In this document: piece by piece, positions 1-6,806 of the stretch
Position numbering within the stretch: position 1 is the first letter of the stretch
Layout: each line of letters begins with the position of its first letter
NCBI GenBank assembly: GCA_018714575.1
Contig: DVNF01000126.1
Location: 1-22,444 of the forward strand
Direction of reading: 5' to 3'
Source of the DNA: Candidatus Stercoripulliclostridium merdigallinarum
GTDB taxonomy: Bacteria > Bacillota > Clostridia > Christensenellales > DTU072
Length of the DNA: 22,444 nucleotides
Notes under the pieces: generated by a model
Databases searched by the model: none
Told to the model about the DNA's origin: nothing
What the model saw: only the letters and a program-made list of their open reading frames with translations
Translations under genes and position numbers: made by a program

Positions 1-34
1 GTCTCGTGGGCTCGGAGATGTGTATAAGAGACAG
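1..34. other. Illumina Nextera transposase adapter (assembly artefact)
   Basis: The first 34 bases match, from memory, the Nextera read-2 transposase adapter, ending in the 19-bp Tn5 mosaic end AGATGTGTATAAGAGACAG at 16-34. Translated in the frame of the following gene it gives MGSEMCIRDR, a contaminant N-terminus typical of untrimmed Nextera assemblies. It is not genomic and should be trimmed; real sequence starts at about base 35. Confidence 0.98.
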
Positions 35-617
35 GCTGTGCCCGTCGGCGACTTTGGCGGAACAGCTATGCGACGTCACGACGGCAATTTCTTATTTTGC
101 GGCGCGCGCGGACGAATACGGCTTCGATAAAAACAATTTGTTTATCACGGGCGATTCCGCCGGCGGCAACCTTGCCGCCATGACCGTAAAAGCCTCCGTA
201 AACAAAGCCATGGCCGAATATTACGGTTTGGGTGAATTGCCGCGGTTTAACGCGGTCGGGTTTACTTCGGCGGCGTTCAGACTAAGTCAATACGAAAAAC
301 CGGCGTTTTCGGGCTACTTCCGCCCGTTGTTCAAAGACCTTCCCCCCGTCCGCGAATACGTCGATTACGACGCCGATATTTCAAGCGATTACCCGCCCTC
401 ATACATTATTACGGGAAACGGCGACTTTTTAAGGCGCGAAAACCTTTCGGTCGCGGAAAAGCTGACCGCCGCCCATATTCCTTGCGCCGTGTATGATTAC
501 GACGGCAACGAAAAATTCATACACGTTCACAACGTCTGTTACCCCGATTCGGACATCGGCAAAGCGGCAAACGACGGAATGTTGAACTTTTTCGGTTCTT
601 ATATAAAAAATCTTTAA
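35..617 (+). CDS. Alpha/beta hydrolase, HSL-type acetyl esterase, 5' partial
   Basis: The 3' part of a serine hydrolase of the hormone-sensitive-lipase/acetyl-esterase family, which cleaves short acyl esters. The native part begins with RLCPSATLAEQLCDV, which fits the YRLaPE...lxD segment after the lost HGGG oxyanion motif. The nucleophile elbow GDSAGGNLAA follows (Ser about 41 residues into the native part). The acid is probably the Asp of TGNGDFLRREN and the His lies in FIHVHNV near the C-terminus, so the catalytic triad is present although the N-terminal cap and oxyanion motif are missing. No signal peptide can be judged. The apparent GTG start at base 6 lies in adapter sequence and is false. 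The gene ends just before a strong promoter, and no terminator hairpin is visible behind it. The family call is firm; the substrate is unknown. Confidence 0.88.
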
Positions 618-623
618 AAACCG

Positions 624-652
624 TTGACAGCCGTATGCGACAAGTATATAAT
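624..652 (+). promoter_or_regulatory. Consensus sigma-A promoter, TTGACA-17-TATAAT
   Basis: A perfect -35 TTGACA (624-629) and perfect -10 TATAAT (647-652) are separated by exactly 17 bp. Transcription would start near 659, giving a leader of about 55 nt before the ATG at 714. The ribosome binding site AGGGAGG is at 701-707. This is the strongest promoter in the window and should drive the membrane protein and the acyltransferase behind it. Confidence 0.85.
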
Positions 653-713
653 CTGTTTAGGTAGTCAATCAAACACAATACTGACACAATATTAAATTTC
701 AGGGAGGCAAACA

Positions 714-1559
714 ATGAAAGAAAGGTTTAAAAGCTACCTAGAGCAAGCGTTCAGAAAGATCCGCCCCACAAAAGCGGCTATGGAATACAGGCTGGAAACG
801 CTGACGAAGCTGGAAGAGGCGGCGCAGGATTACCGCATAAAAGGCATGACCGACGACGAAGCCATTTATCAGCTTTGTATCGATTCGTTGGGCGATTTTG
901 ACGCGAAGTTGCAAGAATTCGACCGTAATTTGACGGAAGTTCCGAAGAAAAACAACTTAAAGCGTAATATCGCAGTCGGCGCGATCGGATCCGTTGCCGC
1001 GATCATAGCTTTGTATTTGATCCTTTCTTTGACGGGTGCCGTAGGCTGGGGAATGTCCTGGCTGATACTGTTGGGCGCGGTAGTCGCCGCGGTAGTAGCC
1101 GTCGACGTCGCACTGATGCTGAAAGCATTCAAGGACGACAAATTCCTGGTTGCGCGTTTGTTTAACGTCGGAACGGTCATATTGGTCTTTGTATTCATGT
1201 ATCTTTGCATACACCTTTCGGTACACCCCGGATACGATTGGTATATCTTCCTTTGCATGGTCCCCGCGGCGGGAATAATGGATATCGCCATCGGCTTTGT
1301 GACAAAGAGCAAGCTGACGATCCCCGAAATATTCGTTTGGGCGATGTTGACGTCGGTAATGCTGTACGTTATGTTGGGAGTCGCCGGAGCAATGGCTTGG
1401 CATCCCGGCTGGTTGTTGCCCGCCCTGACCGCGATCGCAATAGTCGCAATAGTCGCTTCGTTGTTGATCTCGCGCAGTAAAAAAGCCAAAAAAGACAAGC
1501 AAATCTTCTTCGACAGCACTCAAAACCAAGTCGACGAAGAGTACTACACGAAGTGGTAA
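714..1559 (+). CDS. HAAS-like (DUF1700-type) six-helix membrane protein
   Basis: A 281-residue integral membrane protein. Residues 1-75 form a charged helical cytoplasmic domain with the pattern L..LEEAAQDYRIKGMTDDEAIYQLCIDSLGDFDAKL, which resembles the HAAS/permease-prefix domain of Bacillota (amphipathic helices, a G-x-[TS]-xxEA turn, then LGD). About six hydrophobic helices follow (roughly 86-108, 112-136, 149-169, 176-196, 204-228, 233-253), then a basic C-terminal tail with KKAKKDK. HAAS proteins often sit beside PadR regulators and act in membrane signalling, but no PadR gene is in the window. The start is fixed by AGGGAGG 6 nt upstream and a consensus promoter. The downstream acyltransferase starts only 24 nt after the stop, so the two are probably co-transcribed. 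The function is unproven; the domain call rests on pattern recognition. Confidence 0.72.
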   Translation: MKERFKSYLEQAFRKIRPTKAAMEYRLETLTKLEEAAQDYRIKGMTDDEAIYQLCIDSLGDFDAKLQEFDRNLTEVPKKNNLKRNIAVGAIGSVAAIIALYLILSLTGAVGWGMSWLILLGAVVAAVVAVDVALMLKAFKDDKFLVARLFNVGTVILVFVFMYLCIHLSVHPGYDWYIFLCMVPAAGIMDIAIGFVTKSKLTIPEIFVWAMLTSVMLYVMLGVAGAMAWHPGWLLPALTAIAIVAIVASLLISRSKKAKKDKQIFFDSTQNQVDEEYYTKW

Positions 1560-1583
1560 TCGTATATATTTTATAGGTAAAAC

Positions 1584-2894
1584 ATGAAAAAACAAAGAAT
1601 CACAGCAGAGCTTTGGGACAAGATGCAATATCTGTTCCGTAACTATTACGACAGAATGGTGCACGCGGTGTTGTACTACGACAAGCCTATCGACGTCGAT
1701 ATTCTGAAATCGGTTCTGATAGCCACCACCGAAAAAGTGCCCGTATTACATTCGTCTTTCCACGATTCCGTGATCAACCCCTATTGGGAAGTGGAAGATT
1801 ATTCGATATCCGATATTTTATCGGTAAAGGATACCGACGCCGACAGTTTGGAGACCGAAATAGAGGAATTTATTACTCAATCCATTCCCGTGGAAAGCAA
1901 CGTGCAGTTCAAGGTATGCGTATTCAACGCGGGCGGCAGAAGCGTCTTTGCGATGATAGTAAACCACATGTGCTTTGACGGCGGCGACTTTAAATACTTC
2001 CTGAAAAGGCTGTCCGCGAACTACAACGCGATGTTAAAGGGCGGCGCCGAAGTCGAGATAAAAACCGGCACGCGTTCCTATGACCAAGTCTATACCAAAT
2101 TAGAGGGCGAGGACAAGGAAACCGCAAAGAAACTGTACAAAAACATTTCCCAGGTAAAGGACACGCACTACTTCCCGTTGACGCCTTCGAAACCGGAGGA
2201 CAAGTCGATGATAAACCGTTGCAAGATGGACGCCGAAACCTTCTCTTTGTTCCGCGCCATCGGCAAGCACTACGGCGTCACGATCAACGATTTGATGCTG
2301 ACGGTATATATGCACAGCCTGTACGAATTCGGTCAGTATCCCGCGACCGACACGCTGACGATACCTTGCATGGTCGACCTCAGGCGCCATATCGAAGGCG
2401 GCGAAGAAGCAGGCGGTCTGACCAACCACACCGGATTCATGCAATGTTCCGTAGACGGCGTGGGCGCGACTTTGAACGACACTTTGGTAAAAGTCCTGCG
2501 CTCCGTCAGAAAATCCAAACACGACAAATTTATGGGGCTGTACAGCCTGCCTTTGCTGAAGCTGGCTTACACGATCTTCCCCTACGCCATCAGCGAAACG
2601 GCTATAAAGATCGGATATCTGAATCCTTTGATAGGCATGTCCAATATCGGACTGCTGCGCCCCGAACTGCTGACCATGGGCGACGCCACGCCGATAGACG
2701 GCTTTATGACCGGCGCGGTCAAGTATAAACCGTATATGCAGCTCGCTCTGACGACGATGAACAACGAAATCACGATGACGATAGCCATTCGCGGCAACAA
2801 CGACGACAAGATCTTGGTCGAAAAGTTCTTCGGCATTCTGATGAACAACGTAAAACGCTTTATTGCCGAAAACGCAAAATATTTGAAAGTGTAG
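1584..2894 (+). CDS. Stand-alone condensation-like acyltransferase (NHxxxDG)
   Basis: A 436-residue protein of the CoA-dependent acyltransferase/condensation-domain superfamily (NRPS C domains, PapA, alcohol acetyltransferases, wax-ester synthases). The motif MIVNHMCFDGGDF at about 124-136 matches HHxxxDG, with the first His replaced by Asn127 and the catalytic His128 and Asp132-Gly133 kept. A second conserved region, PCMVDLRRHI at about 261-270 followed by NHTGF, fits the solvent-channel/DFGWG-like half of the fold. No carrier-protein or adenylation domain is attached and there is no signal peptide, so it would acylate a small alcohol or amine from acyl-CoA or a separate carrier. The ribosome binding site is weak (TAGG about 8 nt upstream), which fits dependence on the upstream gene. 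The substrate cannot be read from the sequence. Confidence 0.75.
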   Translation: MKKQRITAELWDKMQYLFRNYYDRMVHAVLYYDKPIDVDILKSVLIATTEKVPVLHSSFHDSVINPYWEVEDYSISDILSVKDTDADSLETEIEEFITQSIPVESNVQFKVCVFNAGGRSVFAMIVNHMCFDGGDFKYFLKRLSANYNAMLKGGAEVEIKTGTRSYDQVYTKLEGEDKETAKKLYKNISQVKDTHYFPLTPSKPEDKSMINRCKMDAETFSLFRAIGKHYGVTINDLMLTVYMHSLYEFGQYPATDTLTIPCMVDLRRHIEGGEEAGGLTNHTGFMQCSVDGVGATLNDTLVKVLRSVRKSKHDKFMGLYSLPLLKLAYTIFPYAISETAIKIGYLNPLIGMSNIGLLRPELLTMGDATPIDGFMTGAVKYKPYMQLALTTMNNEITMTIAIRGNNDDKILVEKFFGILMNNVKRFIAENAKYLKV

Positions 2895-2920
2895 ACTTTT
2901 CCCTGAAATTTAAAGTTTTA

Positions 2921-2962
2921 CATCAAAAAAGCGCATACACGAAAGTATGCGCTTTTTTGATG
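2921..2962. terminator. Bidirectional rho-independent terminator
   Basis: A perfect 18-bp inverted repeat (2921-2938 with 2945-2962) has a 6-nt loop, ACGAAA. It contains an A6 run on the left arm and a T6 run on the right arm around the GC-rich core GCGCATAC, so it can terminate transcription from both directions. It lies between the acyltransferase stop (2894) and the minus-strand gene ending at 2997. Confidence 0.9.
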
Positions 2963-2996
2963 TTATGCGAGCAACGCTTTTAAAATCGGAAGCGTC

Positions 2997-3467
2997 TTAT
3001 TGCAATATCATTGCACCGATACTTTCCACGATGTCCTCAGCCTGCTTGCCGTCGATTTTTATCTTTGTCTTCTTTTTGCGTTTGAATATGCCGAAAAGAC
3101 CGCTTGCGCTTGCCGTGCCCGTGTCTATCACCGACGTGTCCATAAATTCGCCGTATATGGACAGCGAAAGTTTTTTACGGCTGCCCAATATCACCAAAGG
3201 AATTCCGATGATCATCCCTATTATCGTTAGGCATAATATGACGCCCAGCACGAACAGGGTTTTGTTTTGTCCGCACGTCGCGGAAACGCCGTTGATGTTT
3301 TTCAACAAAAAGTCGTCCCGGCTGATCTGCTTTCTGGATTCCGACAGCGAAACCAATCTCTTGTTCGTCAGAATCAACGAAAATTTGGTGCGTCCCGCCC
3401 TTTGTTTGGTCTTTGCGTAATCCCATTGCTTTACGATCTCTTCGCCTGTGGAAAGTCTGATGTCCAT
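2997..3467 (-). CDS. Small PH-like membrane protein, paralogue A
   Basis: A 156-residue protein. Its N-terminus MDIRLSTGEEIVKQWDYAKT...FSLILTNKRLVSLS resembles bacterial PH (bPH) domains, where a strand-rich region carries a conserved T[ND]KRL turn. A hydrophobic hairpin (about 70-95, LFVLGVILCLTIIGMIIGIPLVIL) interrupts the domain, after which strands resume (KLSLSIYGEF) and the protein ends in a helix (AEDIVESIGAMIL). The start is fixed by GGGAGG 6 nt upstream. It is clearly related to the next gene upstream (3578-4219): both begin MDI[RK]LS[TP]GE, share W[DE]YAK and [TN].KRL, and end with an EI/EDI-V helix. They look like a tandem duplication and are probably co-transcribed, since no promoter is evident in the 110-bp gap. 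The role is unknown. Confidence 0.7.
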   Translation of the reverse strand: MDIRLSTGEEIVKQWDYAKTKQRAGRTKFSLILTNKRLVSLSESRKQISRDDFLLKNINGVSATCGQNKTLFVLGVILCLTIIGMIIGIPLVILGSRKKLSLSIYGEFMDTSVIDTGTASASGLFGIFKRKKKTKIKIDGKQAEDIVESIGAMILQ

Positions 3468-3577
3468 TTATTCCCTCCCGGATTTTTTATTGTTTGCCGC
3501 ATCGGTTGCCGCGGCTCGATTTTTCCGTATAGTTTTTTGACGCCGCGACCCTTATTCCGTTTCGCGACCGGCAACGG

Positions 3578-4219
3578 TTAAACTGCCGGATGCGGTTCGT
3601 CCCCACTTTTTTCGCTTTCCGCGCTTGCGTCGTTAAGTTTCCTGGTCAATATCAATTCCGAAACCTCGACTGCTATTTCTTTTGCGACGCGTTTGTCTAC
3701 AATTATCTTCGCCCGATGATATTTTCCTGCCTTTCCGCCGATCATCGATATCAGCGATTTTTCTCTGAACGTGCCGTTTATGATCAACGATATTCTTTGT
3801 GCGAATGCGAATTTTACCATCGTTGTTAGCAATAGGAGCGCAAAGAACAGTAATATTAAGCTCACGTAAATTGTGCCGGGCCCAAGCATATCGGCTCCGG
3901 CGATATCCAACTCATCCATCATAGACATCTGATTGACTGCCCGCCAAATCATCAGGATATTATAAATAAGATAAGCTACCATCAAAGACAAAATACACAA
4001 TAAAAAAAACGAAGTGCTTTTTTTCTTTTCTACGCTGACTCCCCTGACGGCGTTCAAAGAATAACTTTCGACGTTTGAACCCTTCGACGAACGGTCGGAC
4101 GAAATCAAACGCTTGTCGGTCAGCGTCAAATAATAGTGCGTGGCGCCAAAGGACCTTCCCATTTTGGCATATTCCCATTGGCGTATTATGTTTTCACCGG
4201 GAGATAATTTTATATCCAT
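3578..4219 (-). CDS. PH-like membrane protein, paralogue B
   Basis: A 213-residue paralogue of the downstream neighbour. The N-terminal strand region MDIKLSPGENIIRQWEYAKM...YLTLTDKRLISSD carries the same TDKRL turn. Two membrane segments follow (about 70-92 and 115-136), joined by a roughly 22-residue loop rich in Met and Asp (MSMMDELDIAGADML) that the shorter paralogue lacks. The domain resumes at RISLIINGTFREKSLIS and ends in a helix, KEIAVEVSELI, plus an acidic tail. A GGAGGAAGG ribosome binding site sits directly before the ATG, and a TTGACT-17-TACAAT promoter lies at 4244-4272. bPH-like proteins are often membrane-associated stress or scaffold proteins, but nothing here shows a specific task. 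Confidence 0.7.
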   Translation of the reverse strand: MDIKLSPGENIIRQWEYAKMGRSFGATHYYLTLTDKRLISSDRSSKGSNVESYSLNAVRGVSVEKKKSTSFFLLCILSLMVAYLIYNILMIWRAVNQMSMMDELDIAGADMLGPGTIYVSLILLFFALLLLTTMVKFAFAQRISLIINGTFREKSLISMIGGKAGKYHRAKIIVDKRVAKEIAVEVSELILTRKLNDASAESEKSGDEPHPAV

Positions 4220-4243
4220 CCTTCCTCCGCCTCCGTTGTTGTA

Positions 4244-4272
4244 ATTGTACCCTTAAAATTCCGGTAAGTCAA
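4244..4272 (-). promoter_or_regulatory. Promoter for the PH-like pair, TTGACT-17-TACAAT
   Basis: Read on the minus strand, TTGACT (4272-4267) and TACAAT (4249-4244) are separated by 17 bp and point at the gene starting at 4219. The expected leader is about 20 nt and contains the GGAGGAAGG ribosome binding site. The -35 box lies 5 bp from the -35 of the opposing promoter. Confidence 0.75.
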
Positions 4273-4277
4273 TAGTT

Positions 4278-4306
4278 TTGCATAGCTTTTAACCGATAAT
4301 TATAAC
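4278..4306 (+). promoter_or_regulatory. Divergent promoter for the lipoprotein, TTGCAT-17-TATAAC
   Basis: TTGCAT (4278-4283) and TATAAC (4301-4306), 17 bp apart, point at the lipoprotein gene. With a start near 4313 the leader would be about 165 nt (4313-4478). That leader contains GC-rich, potentially structured stretches (for example around 4391-4420) but no riboswitch class I can recognise. Confidence 0.6.
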
Positions 4307-4478
4307 TTATTAAATTGCAGTTTAACTTTATGCCCACGCATACCGACACACGTATTCTCCGGTTTCCTTTTTTACGTCAGTACGTTTCCCGACGGCGGCG
4401 AAAGGAGTTTGTTCCGCGGCGAATAAAAATCGACGACTAATATAAACTATTGAAAAAGCCTGAAAGGAGGTAAGAAAA

Positions 4479-5921
4479 TTGAAGATAAAAAAAGTATTGG
4501 CAGTGCTTTTGGCGATCGCTTTGCTGTCGACGGCGATTCTGGCGACAGCCTGTAACGAAAAAGGCATAGAAGGCATAGCTTTGAAAGAAGGCACTGCGTT
4601 GGGACCCGTCGTAAAAGGACAGGATCCGGATCTGAAAGACAAGACGTTGGTCGTGACATATAAAAACGGCGAGGTCAAGGAAGTTCCCATAACAATGGAA
4701 ATGATCTCCGGCTTCGATAAAAACACCGTAGGTAACCAAGAAGTCACGATAACCTATACCGAGGACGGTGAAACCGCCACGGTAAAAGTCAACATCAGCG
4801 TCGTTCAAGCGGCTCCGAGTTCGTTGGAATTGGTAAATTCCCCCTACGTCACCGACTATGCGGCAGGTGAAAAATTCCGTCCCGACGGCATGACGATCAA
4901 CGCCGTTTTTTCGGACGGCAGTAAACAGCCCGTAACGGAATTCGAATACCCCACCGAAGCGTTGACCGCCGATAACGACGGCATACAGGTGTCTTACGGC
5001 ACGCTGACCGTCGAAGTTCCGATCACCGTGACCGAACCCGCTTATGCGGCTACCGACGCGGCTTCCTTGCAAAGAGCCCTGTCCGAAGCCGAAGAAGGCG
5101 CGTTCATTACCGTGTCCGGCAACATCGGCGAAGCCTCCCGTCCCGACGGCTATAACATTTTCACAATGAAAAAAGCCGTCACTTTGGTAGGCATGGAAGG
5201 TAACAACGTATACGGTTCCTTTGTAGTCGACTGCGACGGAGCGGTGTTAAGAGGTCTGAATATCAATAACTGCGGTTGGGTAACCGGCGAAGCTACTTCG
5301 GCGCACCGAAACGCCATTACCGTGACTTCTAACCGAGTCACCTTGGAATTCAACCGACTGATCGCGCCCGCTGCCGATTCGTTGGACGCGACCGAAGCCA
5401 TCGCTAACGGAATAGTGCTGTCCGCAGGTACCGACACCGATACCGCGGTCAAGATCCGCATGAATAAAATCTCGGGTTACGGCTATGAAAACGCTAATTG
5501 GGATTCCGTCGCTATAAACGTCGTATCGGGTTATTCCTTCCCCTATAACACCACCAACAGCCACGGCAGCGAACAAAGCGTCCGTCTGACGATAGATTAT
5601 ACGGATATAGTAAATACGAATATCTTTGAAAACGACCAAAACGATTTGCTGTATGCCGATTACGCTTTGGGATTTGAAAGAATGTACGTCCTGGGTTACG
5701 CTTCCGATTCCGCAAAAGCCGTAAACGCATTGACCTACGGCGCCGAATCGGGAATGACTTTGCTGTTGAAAGCCGGCGATTACGACTTGGGCGGCATCAG
5801 CGTCGATAACGTAAACTTCCGCTCTGTCGGCGGTCCCGTCACCGTTACAGGTCTGACCGCAGGCGCGAATTGCACCTTTGACGGCGTTACCGTGAACGCT
5901 TCCGAATCCGCAGGAGAATAA
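4479..5921 (+). CDS. Lipoprotein with Ig-like modules and a beta-helix
   Basis: A 480-residue exported protein. The TTG start is set by AGGAGG 8 nt upstream; no better ATG exists. Residues 1-24 are a signal peptide (KIKK, then a hydrophobic core) ending ILATAC25, so Cys25 is the probable lipidated residue; Ala at -3 instead of Leu makes the lipobox slightly atypical. Residues 30-108 and 113-187 look like two bacterial Ig-like (Big_3/Big_4 type) modules, each built as D.T..V.Y.dG......v. The rest (from ATDAASLQRALSEAEEGAFITVSGNI, about 191) is a parallel beta-helix of the pectate-lyase-like type, with repeated V.L.gl.i..c turns. No catalytic residues are recognisable. It is probably a surface adhesin or glycan-binding protein. 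It has a long leader and ends at a strong terminator, so it is monocistronic. Confidence 0.8.
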   Translation: MKIKKVLAVLLAIALLSTAILATACNEKGIEGIALKEGTALGPVVKGQDPDLKDKTLVVTYKNGEVKEVPITMEMISGFDKNTVGNQEVTITYTEDGETATVKVNISVVQAAPSSLELVNSPYVTDYAAGEKFRPDGMTINAVFSDGSKQPVTEFEYPTEALTADNDGIQVSYGTLTVEVPITVTEPAYAATDAASLQRALSEAEEGAFITVSGNIGEASRPDGYNIFTMKKAVTLVGMEGNNVYGSFVVDCDGAVLRGLNINNCGWVTGEATSAHRNAITVTSNRVTLEFNRLIAPAADSLDATEAIANGIVLSAGTDTDTAVKIRMNKISGYGYENANWDSVAINVVSGYSFPYNTTNSHGSEQSVRLTIDYTDIVNTNIFENDQNDLLYADYALGFERMYVLGYASDSAKAVNALTYGAESGMTLLLKAGDYDLGGISVDNVNFRSVGGPVTVTGLTAGANCTFDGVTVNASESAGE

Positions 5922-5963
5922 CCGCAAAGGCAACCGTCTTTTGCCGTAAAAGACGTTTACCGG

Positions 5964-5993
5964 GCGGCGCGATATTTATCGCGCCGCTTTTTT
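5964..5993 (+). terminator. Rho-independent terminator after the lipoprotein gene
   Basis: A 10-bp GC-rich stem, GCGGCGCGAT (5964-5973) with ATCGCGCCGC (5978-5987), a 4-nt loop and a T6 run at 5988-5993. A weaker 7-bp hairpin, GTCTTTT/AAAAGAC (5936-5954), sits just before it. Confidence 0.92.
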
Positions 5994-6046
5994 CGACCCT
6001 TTTCGACGAAATTTACCTGCAAAAAGCAAATTATAAGTAAAAGCCT

Positions 6047-6076
6047 TTGACGCGCGCGCGTACATTCTTATATAAT
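6047..6076 (+). promoter_or_regulatory. Promoter for the YdbC-like gene, TTGACG-18-TATAAT
   Basis: TTGACG (6047-6052) and a perfect TATAAT (6071-6076) with an 18-bp spacer containing CGCGCGCG. Transcription would start near 6083, about 33 nt before the ATG at 6116. Confidence 0.8.
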
Positions 6077-6115
6077 AAAATGGATTAAAAGGTGTTTTCA
6101 AAGGAGGAGATTGAA

Positions 6116-6340
6116 ATGCCGGCTGAACTGGAATATAAAATCACTAAAACCTGCGGCGTGCTGTCTACGTCTGCCAGAGGTTGGACAAAAGAACTTAATT
6201 ACGTAAGCTGGAACGGCAGAGATCCCCGCTTGGATTTAAGGGAGTGGAGCCCCTCTCACGAAAGAATGGGCAAAGGCATGACTCTGAGCATCGAAGAAGC
6301 CAAAGCGTTAAAGGAGATTTTAGACTCTCTGGAGCTGTAA
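6116..6340 (+). CDS. YdbC-type PC4-like ssDNA-binding protein
   Basis: A 74-residue protein of the PC4/YdbC family, small dimeric proteins that bind single-stranded DNA and RNA. The family signature is clear: CGVLSTSARGWTKELNYVSWNGRDPRLDLREWSPSHERMGKGMTLSIEEAKAL covers nearly the whole strand-rich PC4 fold (GWTKELN.VSWNG..P..D.R.W...H..M.KG.TL) with the final helix. An upstream in-frame ATG at 6092 would add eight residues, but AAGGAGG at 6101-6107 lies 8 nt before the ATG at 6116, so that start is preferred. It has its own promoter. The following small membrane-protein gene starts 33 nt after the stop and is probably in the same transcript. A role in transcription or repair at single-stranded DNA is inferred from the family. 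Confidence 0.88.
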   Translation: MPAELEYKITKTCGVLSTSARGWTKELNYVSWNGRDPRLDLREWSPSHERMGKGMTLSIEEAKALKEILDSLEL

Positions 6341-6352
6341 AAAGCCGCCGTC

Positions 6353-6376
6353 GAAGCAACGATCGGAGCAACGATG
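6353..6376 (+). repeat. 12-bp imperfect tandem duplication spanning an RBS and start codon
   Basis: GAAGCAACGATC (6353-6364) is followed directly by GGAGCAACGATG (6365-6376), differing at two positions. The second copy supplies both the GGAG ribosome binding site and the ATG of the next gene, at 6374. Confidence 0.6.
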
Positions 6377-6727
6377 TCTAAACAAACTACCAATCAGGCG
6401 AACAATCGTCCTAAAAAATACAATCCGTATTACCCTACGGATTATTCTATTGGGCAGAAACGTACCGTAAAACCGCACGAAATCAAACCGCGTTCGGATA
6501 CGAAAAACACTAAAACTTGGTTTGCTATGCTGTTTTTCGGTTTGATCCCTCTGTTCAATTTCATTCCGCTGATCGCCTGGTCGCGCAAAAAGAACGTGCG
6601 CACCACCGACGACCAGAAGAACTTCGCAAAAGCCGCCGTCATCCTGTCCGTGATTTTTTGGATAGTTGTCGTTGCGGCGGCGGTCGCAGCTTATTTTATG
6701 GGATACCTTTCCTTTTTAGGCATCTAG
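6374..6727 (+). CDS. Small two-helix membrane protein, unknown function
   Basis: A 117-residue protein I do not recognise as a named family. Residues 1-47 are polar and rich in Asn, Lys and Pro (NNRPKKYNPYYPTDYSIGQK), probably disordered and cytoplasmic. Two hydrophobic helices follow at about 48-69 (WFAMLFFGLIPLFNFIPLIAW) and 86-112 (AAVILSVIFWIVVVAAAVAAYFMGYL), with a short basic loop SRKKNVRTTDDQKNFAK between them. The ribosome binding site is GGAG at 6365-6368, 5 nt before the ATG. The gene follows the YdbC-like gene by 33 nt and ends at a terminator, so the two form a short operon. It may be a membrane anchor or a stress protein; nothing specific is shown. Confidence 0.78.
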   Translation: MSKQTTNQANNRPKKYNPYYPTDYSIGQKRTVKPHEIKPRSDTKNTKTWFAMLFFGLIPLFNFIPLIAWSRKKNVRTTDDQKNFAKAAVILSVIFWIVVVAAAVAAYFMGYLSFLGI

Positions 6728-6746
6728 CGTATCGCGTAAACAACTT

Positions 6747-6772
6747 CGCCGAGTCTTATCTCGGCGTTTTTT
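6747..6772 (+). terminator. Rho-independent terminator
   Basis: A 7-bp stem, CGCCGAG (6747-6753) with CTCGGCG (6760-6766), a 6-nt loop and a T6 run at 6767-6772. It closes the YdbC/membrane-protein unit only 35 nt before the next start codon. Confidence 0.88.
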
Positions 6773-6806
6773 ATGCCTTTACGGCACTTTATTATCAGGA
6801 TAATCT

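Noticed and set aside
6..34. GTG start and N-terminal peptide MGSEMCIRDR of the hydrolase
   Set aside because: It is translated adapter sequence, not a native start.
957..1664. Long minus-strand open frames (also 869-1519) across the HAAS membrane gene
   Set aside because: Shadow frames of a gene with strong coding signals, promoter and RBS on the plus strand; no family resemblance and low-complexity composition.
3468..3577. Gap between the PH-like paralogues searched for a small RNA, promoter or terminator
   Set aside because: Only short imperfect inverted repeats (for example GCCGC/GCGGC) and no convincing -35/-10 pair; nothing reportable.
4437..5072. Minus-strand open frames opposite the lipoprotein gene, including one of 228 residues at 5247-5933
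   Set aside because: They lie opposite a well-supported secreted protein, have no RBS and no recognisable domain.
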